Made by a program: the position numbers and the translations under genes. This document shows positions 16,418 through 26,887 of a stretch of DNA of 64,000 nt, piece after piece. The notes beneath the pieces were generated by a model, which worked only from the letters and a program-made list of their open reading frames with translations, had not been told where the DNA came from and ran no database searches. This DNA comes from Golubevia sp. BC0850 (lineage: Eukaryota > Basidiomycota > Exobasidiomycetes > Golubeviales > Golubeviaceae), in NCBI GenBank assembly GCA_012976225.1, contig JAAVVG010000001.1, positions 248,001 through 312,000 of the forward strand. The letters run 5' to 3'. Within the stretch, counting starts at the first letter, position 1. Each line of letters opens with the position of its first letter.

Positions 16418-16764
16418 GAGTGTTGGTCTGAGGGCCGCTTCAATTTTTTGGAATGAGTGATGATGCGATTGCTAAAAGATGTCAGATTCTACAGATTGGT
16501 ATTTTGACCACTTTGATCTGCTTTTCTATTCGAGAAGTCAGTTTCGTTTGAAGAATGAGAGAGATAAGGAGTGGAAAGAAGGGAAGGGGTTTCGAGATGA
16601 TTCAGCAAAACCCAAAATGAGGCCATTCTGGGCGTGTTCAATCTATTTTGAAGGTACCGGAAGATGAGACGAAGACTGTTAAAGAGGAACATGAGTAATT
16701 TTACAGTGAATTGGTAGGCTACAATGATGGTACGGATCCCTCCCTCACTTGTGCACAAGATTTG
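16418..16764. other. Short intergenic region
   Basis: Lies between the start of the SR kinase and the end of SAF4. Nothing recognisable. Confidence 0.5.
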
Positions 16765-17928
16765 TCATCCCCTTGGCCTCCTTCCAAATCCCCCAAATGG
16801 ATCTTTCTTTCGTCTAGTATTCTCTAGGAGGCGAGCAGCCAGAGAAGAAGCCTTTGAAGAAAGAGTTGAGCTCGTAGATGACTTCTTCTTGCCCGTCGAA
16901 GGACCACTTCCCTTTGAAGTTGTTGAAGTAGCCACCGCTGAGGTGGATTTCGATTTCCCTTTGAACGCACTTGAGTTAGTTGAAACTGCACTTCTCTTCG
17001 TCAGATCCATCCCTATTCGATCTCGCTCTTCTTCCCAAGCGTCTTTGCTCTCTTGTCTCGCGGTTCCACCTTCCTCCAACAACTTTTGATCCTCTCTCCA
17101 ACCTATTCTTCCCTTCAAGTCTGAATCCCTCATCTCTTTCCTGATGCTTTCATGTCTTGTCTTTCTTGAGATATCCCTCAATCTAGAATTCAGAGCGTAT
17201 GGATCAGCGTTCCGTGAGGTCGAAAGGCTCTGAAGTTCGAGAGTCCTTGAGTCGAGCTCCTCTCTTCTGCTTCTCGACTTTCTTTGAGATTCGAGCGCTG
17301 TGAACGGATCCTTTGAGGCAGATGGATTGGTCAAGGAGTAAGGAGCTCTGTCCGATCCGGCTGGAAAGAGGAAAAGGAGTCAGTTGGGTAGAGATGAAAG
17401 ACTTGCCCTCTCGCCTACTCACCCTCTGTATCAGCTATAAAAGCACCATTACCCTCTTCTTTCGGATCCCAGTCTTCGATCTTCCGCCTAGCTCCAGATT
17501 CGCAGACATATTGTGTGTTCTGAGAAAGTTCAGAGGAGAAAGATGGATGAGTCAATTCGTCTGCCTCATCTCCAATATCGGACTCTTCTAATGTTCTGCA
17601 GATCAGCCTATGTACTCACCTTAGGATCAGTTCTTATCTCGAACCAGTGCTGGCAGAGATGACATTTGCATCTGAAGGAGAAGATTGGAGTCGAAAGATA
17701 CATTCCAACCTTCTTCTTCTCGGCATTGAATCTAACACCTTGAGCGATATGGCCGTTGCAAGAAAGGCACCAGATGTTGAAAGGATTCTCGAATCTGACG
17801 ATCAGGATACCTTGATCTAGCTTCCTAGCCCTGTCTCCGAGTGGATGCTTGCCTGAAAGAGAATTGAAGGATTGCTTGGAAGGATCCGAGTCGTAAGGTC
17901 GATATCGACCTTGATTGAAGCCCTGCAT
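16765..17928 (-). CDS. SAF4: Saf4/CCDC130 splicing factor (YJU2/Cwc16 family)
   Basis: Three exons: 17928-17620, 17519-17423, 17360-16765; 333 aa. The N-terminus MQGFNQGRY followed by GKHPLGDRARKL is the CCDC130/Saf4 signature. RFENPFNIWCLSC and CHLCQHWFEIRTDPK supply the paired CxxC zinc ligands. After splicing, NTQYVCESGARRKIEDWDP continues the family block exactly. The second half is Lys/Arg/Ser-rich and predicted disordered. Members of this family are spliceosome-associated proteins related to the step-I factor Yju2. The donor after DPK pairs with the acceptor at 17520 (100-bp intron); a nearer AG gives a 24-bp gap and a stop. It is divergent from the Arl5-type gene with about 170 bp between the ATGs. 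Confidence 0.92.
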
Positions 17929-18101
17929 CCTTAGGCGAAAGGAGTCTTCAGATTCTAGTAAGCTCCTGCGGCCTTAGAGGAAGGAAGGAGAAAGAAATTC
18001 CAGTGTGAGGAGCTGGGAAGTGGGAGGGAAGAAAAGAGAGTATCGAACCAGTTTCCTTCCAGCTTCCAGCTTCCAGCTCCAAACCACCCAACCCAACCAA
18101 A

Positions 18102-18948
18102 ATGGGAGTCGCATTCAGTTCACTTTGGACATCTCTATTCGGATCTAAACAGCTGAAGACATGCATTCTAGGGTGAGTAGGCTTGAAAGGCAGAGGAATC
18201 TTCAAAGCCGTCTCCTGTTCTGAACCGCCACATTCTACTCCCTGTCGTCCTCAACAGACTAGATGCAGCCGGAAAGACGACGCTCCTGTACAAGATGACA
18301 ATGGGTCAAACTATAGCAACAGCTCCAACAGTCGGAAGTAATACGGAGGTCTTTACCTTCAGGAATTTGACATTTACCCTATGGGATCTAGGTGGACAGA
18401 GCTCACTTAGAAGCACTTGGTCTCAGTACCTTGCTAGTACAGATGCCGTGATATTTGTTCTCGACAGTACTGATAGAGAACGTATATCGACGGCAAGGGA
18501 GGAACTGCATCGAGTGGCTGCAGATGAGGTGAGTGAAAAGCTTGAAGGCCTATCAATAGAGTGGAGATGGGATGAAACACAGAGAACGTGAAATGAAGGA
18601 CGCTGGCTGACTTCAGGAGGTTTCTAGATCCAGAAGGAAGGCAGTGAAATACTCTATCAGTCAGAGCTAGTTCAAGAGTAGTTCATTGAGATCATGGCCT
18701 TGCTGACCCTCCTCCTCCTCACTTGATTCCCAATGCTACCACAGCAAGTCATCAATTCTCCTCTCCTAGTCTTTGCCAATAAGCAAGATGTATCTGGCTG
18801 TCTCACACCCGCGGACATCTCAGATGCCATGCATTTGACAAGCTTGAAGAGTAGAGCCTGGCACATTTGTCCCTGTAGCGCCTTGACGGGAAAGGGTATA
18901 ACGCAAGGCTTGGACTGGCTAGCTAATCAACTTGGAGCCAAGAATTGA
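18102..18948 (+). CDS. ARL5: Arl5-type small GTPase (ARF-like)
   Basis: Three exons: 18102-18172, 18258-18528, 18745-18948; 181 aa. MGVAFSSLW has the Gly-2 needed for N-myristoylation and resembles the Arl5 start. G motifs: GLDAAGKTT (P-loop), PTVGSN (switch I), WDLGGQSSLRSTW (switch II), NKQD and SALTG. GSN after PTV and SLRS after the GGQ block favour Arl5 over Arf1 (GFN, RPLW). In animals Arl5 acts at the trans-Golgi to recruit the GARP tether; the same role is inferred here. The last intron is 216 bp; joining DE to QVINSP keeps the spacing of the family exactly. Confidence 0.9.
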
Positions 18949-19266
18949 CCTCGAGTCGGCTCTTTGATCTTACGTCTAGTCACAAATGCCAGACAAAGCG
19001 CTAGGCTTCAGAGATAGCGTCGAGAGAGGGAAGAGATAGACACAAAGAAGAAGTAGAACAATCACACATCATGTACTTTATTCAATTTCAAACAGCTCGA
19101 AGAAAACACGGAATTTTGTTCCTACTCAAATCTTCCCTTACATCTCTTGAAGAGACGGAACGTTCGTCTGCGTATCCTGTGCACAGGCTGTGAGGCGAAC
19201 GAGCACTGATAAGCTTTTATCGCTCTTCATTCGCTCCTTCTTCTTGAAACCAACATCAACCTGAAA
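18949..19266. other. Intergenic region
   Basis: 3' UTR of the GTPase and promoter of the UPRT gene. Nothing else seen. Confidence 0.5.
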
Positions 19267-20240
19267 ATGACTTCTCTACCTTCCTCTGTTCAAGTGATCT
19301 CTCATCCTATCATCAACCATGCTCTTTCAACTCTCAGGTTATCTTCAACTTCCGCAAGAGACTTCAGAGCGTGCATTGCTCAAATCTCAACAGTTCTCGC
19401 CATTCACGCCTCTTCAGACTTGGATACCATCCGTGTAGAGGGTCAAGGACCTCTCTCTAAGTTTGAAGGAGATCAGATCAAGGTAAGGGAGAGCTTAGCT
19501 GGACCTGTGATCTTGTCTTATCTCTTCGTTCGTTCAAGAGGACCGTAGCTGATTGAGACCTCTGTCCTTCTCTTCCTTCCTTTCAACACTTTCTCGCTGA
19601 CTGCTATCAGGAACGAATCGGTCTAGTGCCCATCTTGAGGGCTGGTCTAGGTATGACGGAAGCATGTCTAACATTACTGCCGGAAACTACCTCCGTGCTT
19701 CACATCGGACTGTTTCGAGAGAAGGTATCTCTTCAACCCGTAGAGTACTACTCGAAATTGCCTCCTAAACCAACTGTTGGGAAAGTCTTCATCTTAGACC
19801 CTCTGATCGCAACGGGAGGAACAGCAATCGCTTGCGTTGGAATGATCTTAGATTGGGGTGTCAAGATCGAAGACATTAAACTTCTTGCGGTTTTAGGAAG
19901 TGAGCAAGGTGTAAAAGCAGTCAGTCAAGCTTGTCCAGGCTTAGAGATTTTGTGAGTTGAGTTTGATGTCGAGCATCTCCTGTCTTGTCCTACTTGACTT
20001 CACTCCGTCTCTTACTTCCACTTGTGTCCATCTAATCCTAATCCTCGACTATCCATCCTCTTTCTATTTCCAGAATCGGAGCTGTCGATGCTGAACTAAA
20101 CGACAAGGGGCTCATTATTCCTGGTCTGGGTGACACAGTGAGTCCCATCCTTTCTCCATCTTCCAAGTTCCCTTCTTCTAACTATCCCTCTCTTAATCCT
20201 TTTCCAGGGTGATCGTCTTTTCGAGACTCAACAACAATAG
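19267..20240 (+). CDS. Uracil phosphoribosyltransferase, bacterial Upp type
   Basis: Four exons: 19267-19482, 19611-19951, 20074-20137, 20208-20240; 217 aa, close to bacterial Upp (about 208). It converts uracil and PRPP to UMP. Features: SHPIINHALSTLR start, GLVPILRAGLGM, the PRPP loop LDPLIATGGTA, and the uracil-binding end GLIIPGLGDTGDRLF. These match bacterial Upp closely, while the main fungal salvage enzyme Fur1 has GVSIMRAGESM and a longer N-terminus. Fungal genes of this shorter class include, as far as I recall, those of the uracil-catabolic URC/urg group (URC6, urg2). Three spliceosomal introns show the gene is settled in a eukaryotic genome. It is convergent with the synthetase gene. 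Confidence 0.93.
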
Positions 20241-20443
20241 AAGGGGTGAAGACCCACTCTCGTACCTTCTCTTAGCGCTCTACCTCTTCCCACTCAACAG
20301 TTCTCATGTCCAGAAACAATCTCTTGCAGTCATCACCTTTTCCGTTCAATCAATTACAACTCCGTCAACAAAGATTTCACAAGTGTCAGAAGAGGAGTGA
20401 AAGGTCTTGATTCAAATCAAAACAAAATGAGTGAACTCGATTC

Positions 20444-23326
20444 TCACCAGCTGTGATCATCGAGCTTAACAAATAGCTCTCTCAGCTGTTGGACCTTCCA
20501 TTCTCCCATATCCTTCTTCAATATCGGTTTGTCTCCCTCAATTCCCTCCTCTCCTTTCGAACTTTCTCCATCTCTAGTCCGAACATTAACAGTTCCATTC
20601 TCAGCTTCTCTCTCCCCAACGACAAGAATGAAATTATATCTTGCCAACTGAGAATTCCTCACCATTCTCCCCAAAGTTTCACCAGATTTATCTACATCCA
20701 CATGAAAGACATGAGAAGGTCTAGCTCCACTTCCTACAGAAACTTTTCCTCTCGAAAGAATTTGCTTGACTCTCTCAACATGATCCAAAATTTTAACCGA
20801 ATTTCCAACAGGTAAAATCATAGCTTGCCTAGGACTTAACCAGAAAGGCCATTTTCCAGAAGTATTCTCGATTAAAATGGCCATAAACCTTTCTACGCTC
20901 CCTAAGATCGCTCTATGGATCATTACTGGTCGTCCATGAGTTGATGAGATTTCGGACGCAGAAGGAGACGTTTCTTCGCTTGAAGGAGTTGAAGAAGGTA
21001 AAGCGTATTTTAGATCGAATCGTCTGGGCAGTTGAAAGTCCAGCTGAATGGTGGCTGTTTGATGCTTCCTGCCTAAAGCGTCAACTAATCTGATATCAAT
21101 CTTAGGACCATAGAAAGCACCATCTCCCTCATTCAGTTTCCATTCGCTTCCTAACTTGTCCAAAGCTTGCTTCAAAGATTCTTCCGCTTTGTCCCACTCT
21201 GTGATTTCTCCTACGAATTTGGGGGGTCGAGTTGAGAGTACCAATTCATAAGACTTAAAACCAAAAGTTTGATATGCAGAAGACAACATGGTCAACATTC
21301 TCTCGATTTCGGTTCCTACTTGTGAAGGAGTACAAAAGACGTGAGCGTCATCTTGATGGAATCTCCTGACTCTCGTTAGCCCTGAGAGAGAGCCTGAGGA
21401 TTCGTTTCTAGGAGAGGAGAGGAAACGAAAGGTGGGATGAGTCAACCAAAGATAGAGAGCCACGAGAAGCATCACTCACCTATGAAGTGGACTGAATTCA
21501 GCAAACCGGATAGGTAAATCTCGATAAGATCGTTCTTGATGAGCAAACATGAGACAATGTCCAGGGCAATTCATAGGTTTCAACCCAAAAGAGTCGTCAT
21601 CTTTCTTTCCACTCTTCTCTCCCTCAACTGAATGAGCATCGCAACAATTCCTTTGTTTCTCTCCAGAGTCCAATTTCAGAGTCTTCTCCCGTTTATCTCT
21701 CTCTTCATAACCTTCAGCAGAAAACATATCCTCTCTATAATTTTCCCAATGTCCACTCTTCTCCCACAAACCCTTTTTAAAAAGTTGAGGACTTTGAACT
21801 TCTTGATAACCAAATTCATCATAAAGGTCTCTGACGACTCTTTCGACTTTCCTAGCTAGTCTCATTCCATGAGGTAAAACAAATGGAGTTCCAGGACTGG
21901 AATCATGAGTGAAGAATAAGGATTGAGCTTTTCCAATGGTTCTATGATCTGATGCTGCAGCTGCTACTATTGATGAGAGATGAGATGATAAAGCTGAAGG
22001 TTTAGGGAATGAAATCCCTCTTAGTCGAAGGAGAGATTGATTGGTTGGGAGGGAGAGATTTGAAGGGATAGTTGGAAGCCAAGTTGCAGTTGACCATCCT
22101 GTTAATTTTTGTGCTTTCAAGAGTTTTGATGATGAGATTAAAGCTGTTGATCCGAGTCGAGGAGCTAAATCTAGGTAATCTTCGATTCTCACTATTCGAA
22201 TTGAATCCTCTTGAGTGGGAGCGAAGGCCTCTATCCGTTCTAACTTGAAGGGGTTGTCTGAGAAGAGCTCTAGAGCCTTCTCCTTCGGTATCGTTTCTAT
22301 TGTAAAAGTTTCCCCCTTCGTCACTAATGTCTCTAGAGTTGCTTGAAGTTTGACTAGCTCAGCTTCTTGAAGTTTAGGAGCTGGTAAAGAAGCCTGAGAT
22401 TCCAATAATGAGAGAACCTCCTCGTGAGTTGAGCCACCCTTCCTTTCCAATGATGTATCTGATATCAGAAATTCATATGAGTAACCGACTCCACCAGTAC
22501 CCTGTGAGGCCAGAGCTGGGGCTCCGACTAGTTTAAGTGACTCTCCAAATGTAGATCGAAGAGCTAAACCTAGAAGATAAGCGCTTGATAACCAGAAAGC
22601 TTCTCGGCCTGCTGGGTCCGTAGAGTCGAAAGTGAGAAAGCTTAAAGTAGACCTTGAGTCCGGTACCTTGTCTGAAAGTGATAAGACTTTGCCGCATGAA
22701 GATCTAGCACAGAGGAAGTTGTCGAAAGATTTGCTGGTTCGAGAGATACGCTCTAATAGGAGGAAAGGAGGCAATGAAGATGCCGGTCAGTCTTTTCATA
22801 AGCATGATTCTTGTCAAAACTACTTCAACATTGGCTCTCAGATGGCCTGATGAGGAGACAGAGGTAGGTAGCTCTCTTTGTTCCTGTCCTCTCTCACCCA
22901 CTTTTACCCTGTCCCGTTTCCCTAATGCACACCCAATTCATGCCAAAAGGTCCCAAATATCTCTCAGATACTGTACTCACCTTCAAGTACCCCAGCCACA
23001 GTGACACCTCTCTCCAGATGAGCTTGCGAGACGGATAAAGTCAAGGCAGGTTTCTCTTTCTCTTCCTTCTGCTTCTCCTTTTCCTTCTCCTTCAACAACC
23101 CAATTCCATGAGAGAACGATCTGAATTGATTATGGCGGTTTAAGAGATCATTTGGGTGATGGAGTTGGGTATAGGATCGAGGTAGTCTTTTTTTCCGAGG
23201 TAGAGGTGCTGCTCTTCTTCTCTTTGCTGAGGCAGTGAAAGAGGAAATTGGTATTCTTACTCCTGCGACTCTTAAAGGTAACCTAGATAGGCTCAATGAA
23301 GATCTTGGGGGAGTCTTGAAGAGCAT
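20444..23326 (-). CDS. Threonyl-tRNA synthetase, probably mitochondrial
   Basis: Three exons: 23326-22981, 22752-21480, 21407-20444; 860 aa. It charges tRNA-Thr. The class II core is clear: RSPQLF-type motif (VQSPQLFKKGLWEKSGHWENY), the zinc ligands Cys in KPMNCPGH, His in HQDDAHVFC and His in MIHRAILGS, and motif 3 GSVERFMAI. The C-terminal anticodon-binding domain ends the protein. The N-terminus (MLFKTPPRSSLSLSRLPL, many Arg/Ser, no acidic residues for about 90 residues) looks like a mitochondrial presequence. An in-frame ATG at 23395 would add 23 aa but leave only 57 bp to the divergent complex I gene. The 228-bp first intron was placed so that LEE-RISRTSKS continues the TGS-like region. 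A charged insert of about 30 residues lies just before MNCPGH. Dual cytosolic use is not excluded. Confidence 0.88.
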
Positions 23327-23452
23327 CGAAAGACGAGTGCGGTGGGTCGGAAAGGAAGATTCAGCTGCTGCTTCTTGCGACCTATATCCAATCATCTCTC
23401 TTGATTCCTAATCTTTAAATCCTAACATCTCCATCTCTATAACTATAAAGTC

Positions 23453-23822
23453 ATGCGTAAGTAAACCCTTTCGACCTCAATCTCATCAACCTAGCCTTAT
23501 CTCACTCACTCACCATCTCCTCTCCTCTCCCCTCTAAACAGCTCTGACTTCGACTCCTACTCCCTTCCCACCCATCGATGCTGATCCACATTTCCGTCGT
23601 GTGGTTTCATACATGAGACCTTCAGATTACATGTATTGGGCTGGAGCAACGGCTGCCTTCCCTTCAACAATCTACATGATGGAACAGTTCGATTCTACAA
23701 GAGCAAGTAAACTCGCTTTGAGAAGCGCTATGAGATTGAGTCTGGCTTTGGGAGCCGCTGGTGGATTCTTGTTCGCTTATCAGAGGAGTAGTCGTGAGTA
23801 AAACACCCAAGTAGAAAGACGA

Positions 23823-23853
<31 letters not shown>

Positions 23854-24969
23854 TTAGAGAGTTGAGAGAGAGTGAGAGGTAGAAGACTTGAGGTACACTT
23901 CCAACTCATGGAGCTTCAATCACGAATGCAAAGACTTTACCGTCAAGGTGTTCAAATCATCTATACAAACTTTCATCAAGCAAGACCTCTATCATTCAAG
24001 CTCCAATCCAAGCTCCAGTCCCCCTCTCAATTTCTCATTCTTCCTCCTCCTCCATCTCTTTCCCTCTCACTCCGCCCTCCTCCAACCTCTTTCTTCATGC
24101 AACCTCAACTTGGACTCTTTCAAACTCTAGTTCGATTCTGGGGGTGGCGTGAAAACGAAGTAGAGCAAGCTAGAGCCTCGTCAGAAGATCCCTCCAACAT
24201 TCCAGGCTTCGGGGAATCCGATCTCTCCCCTTACATGCAAGGTGTAGCTCACAGGAACTCGGCTTTCAGTCAACTTAAATTCAGTGAGTGGAGGCTCAAT
24301 GGCTTCTGGAATGAAGGAATGAGTCGTGGGGGGAGAAGGAGATGGAGATGGAGATGGAGGAAGGAGGAGCTGGGTTTAGAGAATGTTGAATAGGCCAGGA
24401 CAGATCTTCTGCCTCTGGCTTTCTAACGTTAGAAAACTCTGGAGGCTTGTTATTCAAATCACTCGCCAAAGGAGACACGTAAAGAAAGGGGAGGGATCAA
24501 AGTTGGGATCCTAAGATGACGCTTCAACAAGGTCGATCTTCCTTCTGCTCGCCTTTCAAACCAAAGACAAAGCAGCTAGCTCGAACGGGCCACATCAAAG
24601 AATCAGGTTCCACCCTTTTTTGCTGGAAGATTTGGGGAAGAAACTCGCAGAGATTTTTTTGGGGGGGGGGGGGGGCTCAGGAAGGTCGAGAGAAATCGCT
24701 TAGAACGCTACAATTTCCCGCTCGTTCTCCTGCTTCTTAAAAATGATGATCTGTACCATATCCTATCAATCGTTTTCTTGAACCTCTCTCGAGCTGCTCT
24801 AACCCCCCCCCCCTGCTCTTCCTTTCAACGACCACTTTCGACTTCTCACTAACCTTCCAACCCCCCTTCCCCATCTTTCCCAGGCACTATCCCATGGTTC
24901 AATTTAGTCAATCACCCACATCACGAAATCAGGGGTGGAGGATTGGGTGAAGCTAAAGAAGAGGAATAA
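23453..24969 (+). CDS. nuo-21: NADH:ubiquinone oxidoreductase 21-kDa subunit (complex I)
   Basis: Four exons: 23453-23456, 23542-23793, 24131-24283, 24884-24969; 164 aa. The first coding exon is only four bases (ATG plus C). The protein reads PFPPIDADPHFRRVV, MRPSDYMYWAGATAAFP (Pfam-type 21-kDa subunit N-terminal block), one hydrophobic segment about residues 60-78, then RFWGWRENEVEQ and a C-terminal IPWFNLVNHPHH, both typical of the fungal subunit. It is an accessory subunit in the mitochondrial inner membrane. Introns 2 (337 bp) and 3 (600 bp) are unusually long; intron 2 holds a (GA)n run, intron 3 long G and C runs. Divergent from the synthetase gene. Confidence 0.88.
23825..23854. repeat. 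(GA)n microsatellite in intron
   Basis: About 14 GA units within intron 2 of the complex I gene, followed by degenerate GA-rich sequence. Confidence 0.9.
24661..24675. repeat. G15 homopolymer in intron
   Basis: Fifteen consecutive G after seven T, within the 600-bp intron 3 of the complex I gene. A run of eleven C lies downstream at 24803-24813. Confidence 0.9.
24803..24813. repeat. C11 homopolymer in intron
   Basis: Eleven consecutive C in the same intron as the G15 run; the two could pair in the transcript. Confidence 0.9.
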
Positions 24970-25714
24970 AGGAAATCTCTAGATCTTGGAGGGAAAGAGG
25001 CCGGGGAAGATGGGACGATTCAAATTTCGTTTGCGAGATCATGTTAGGTAGTGTCCCACTTCTTTTTTTGAAATGCATTTTTTGGGTTTCGTTCTTGAAC
25101 TTGAAAAGTGAGAAGAGTGGTTGATTTCTGGCGTGTTTTTGAAGTGGTACAAAGAATTGTGCGATTTAATGTTCAAGTCTCAATCTCAACTACAGTTACT
25201 GTCCTACATAATGGCTTAACACTGATAGGATCGAACTCTGGTAGGTGTCTGGCACGTTAGAGGCTATAGGTGGGACGAGGTTTGAAGTGGCAAGTCGGAA
25301 AGGGAGATTCGTTCAATCAGATCTCCGCTCTCTTCCTTTGATCGATGGTTTCCCAGTTCCCACAGACAGATTTTTCCCCCCTCTTGAAGGAAACCGTTCA
25401 CTTGTCCCCCTCGTTGCCTCTCCGCTCCCCTGCTTCAAAATGCCTTTACCCTCTTCTGTCTCCCGTTGGACCTGCGGGCGAAGCTGAAAGGTTCAACTGC
25501 CGAGAGAGTTGAGTGAGGCTCTCACTTTAGATCTACAGTATTTTTACCTCACCCTATGTTAGACTCTATCTTAGGAAGCAAGGAAGGAAGAGAATTTCAA
25601 GCTTTGTTCTCGCCTTGAAAAAGATTGGGTGGATTGCAGACTCAGGTGATCGACAGGCGGTTGTTTTTTGAAGAGCTTTTCCAGAAGCTTGAGCCTATCT
25701 CTATTCAAAAGTTC
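24970..25714. other. Intergenic region upstream of small secreted protein
   Basis: 3' UTR of the complex I gene and upstream region of the next gene. One plus-strand frame (25245-25487) is open for 80 codons but has no homology I recognise and no intron context. Confidence 0.45.
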
Positions 25715-25720
25715 TATAAA
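25715..25720 (+). promoter_or_regulatory. TATA box
   Basis: TATAAA about 150 bp upstream of the ATG of the small secreted protein, followed by a pyrimidine-rich stretch typical of fungal start regions. Confidence 0.45.
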
Positions 25721-25867
25721 GAGTAGAACGTTTTTTCGCTGAGAGTCTCTCACTCATCCTCTTCTCAACTTCTCTTCTACCACTTCTTTTTCTCCTCCGT
25801 AGCCGGTCTACTTTTATCAACTCCTTTTTTCGATCTTTCAAATTCTTCAATCAAAACTCTTTCAAGG

Positions 25868-26511
25868 ATGAAGATTACTCAAATCGCCGTCGCCGTCGCC
25901 TTCATCGCGTCAACTGTTTCCTTAGCTATCCCTGTCGTAAGTTCTAAAGTTGATCTCGTCTTGACATTTCTCCCTTCGTTAAACATCTCTCCTTCAATTC
26001 ATATCTCTGGTGTTTCCTGAAAGCAGGAGCATCAACAGGCTAACCTACCATCCGAGGCGCGCGGTGTAGGTCAATGTGAGTAGTACTGTATATGAAGTAA
26101 TTATCGCTATCCCGGAGCTTCTTCTCTCATCTTGCTCGCCTCATTCGCTCTCTCAGCCATTCTCGTCTATGATTCCGAGGCTCTTCACGGCCGTGGAATG
26201 GAGAACTCGCTTTCTTCTCATGAGAAAAGGACCATCGGCAGAGCTGCTGCTGGAACTGCTCTTGCAGCTATTGGTGCAGGAATGACTGGGTACTTCAGTT
26301 GGATGATGAGTAAAGAAGGTCAAGAGTTCATGACCAGCAAGGAAGGTCAAGAACTTCTCGCTCGTGGTGTCGATCTTGGAAGAGAACACCCCCATCTGGT
26401 AAGCAACATGTTTCGTCAACACCTACTACATGTCTCTCAACTCACCTAGGTTCTATTCCCCTCTTTCATCGACCGCAGAATCTCAAGAACATCCCTGACT
26501 TTGGATTCTAA
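25868..26511 (+). CDS. Small secreted cysteine-free protein with a Kex2-type site
   Basis: Four exons: 25868-25936, 26027-26075, 26157-26398, 26479-26511; 130 aa; all junctions GT-AG and in frame. I recognise no family. Residues 1-20 are a clear signal peptide (MKITQIAVAVAFIAS, ending VSLA). A dibasic KR at 63-64 suggests cleavage by a Kex2-like protease. The mature part starts TIGRAAAG and has a Gly/Ala-rich hydrophobic stretch (69-90, with a glycine-zipper-like GAGMTG), then a small internal duplication (SKEGQEFM / SKEGQELL, about 91-107), and a polar end NIPDFGF. There is no cysteine. It may be secreted or wall-associated, or a peptide precursor. A TATA box lies upstream. Function unknown. 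Confidence 0.75.
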
Positions 26512-26887
26512 ACTTGCACCAAATGCAAAAGAGGACCCGGGACGCATGCGTTGACGTGATTGAGGTTTTCCTAATTTCACACTTTACATCAAATGGTTCT
26601 TGTTCAGAGCATACTATATACAGCATCGATGGCTCGTTTGACTATTGTTCTACTTTTTAAGAAATACGAAAAGAAGTGGAGCGAACAAGGCTTCTGCGCG
26701 TGTGTTGAGCAGCGATCTCAGCCGTCAAGCATTCCACGAATCAACAACGAAGAAGCGATGTCAAACAATCTCAATCTCGGACCATGTCCAGCAGGGATCA
26801 ATCTCAAGACGAATCCAATACATTCTAAGAGTGTTACATCAACGAGAATAGTAAAGTATGTCAATTCGTATTTAAGCGATTCGACTT
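26512..26887. other. Convergent intergenic region
   Basis: 3' UTRs of the secreted protein and of the enoyl-CoA hydratase. Nothing else seen. Confidence 0.5.

Noticed and set aside
17596-17619. 24-bp candidate intron in SAF4
   Set aside because: It gives a stop within ten codons; the acceptor at 17520 gives a 100-bp intron and the exact family sequence.
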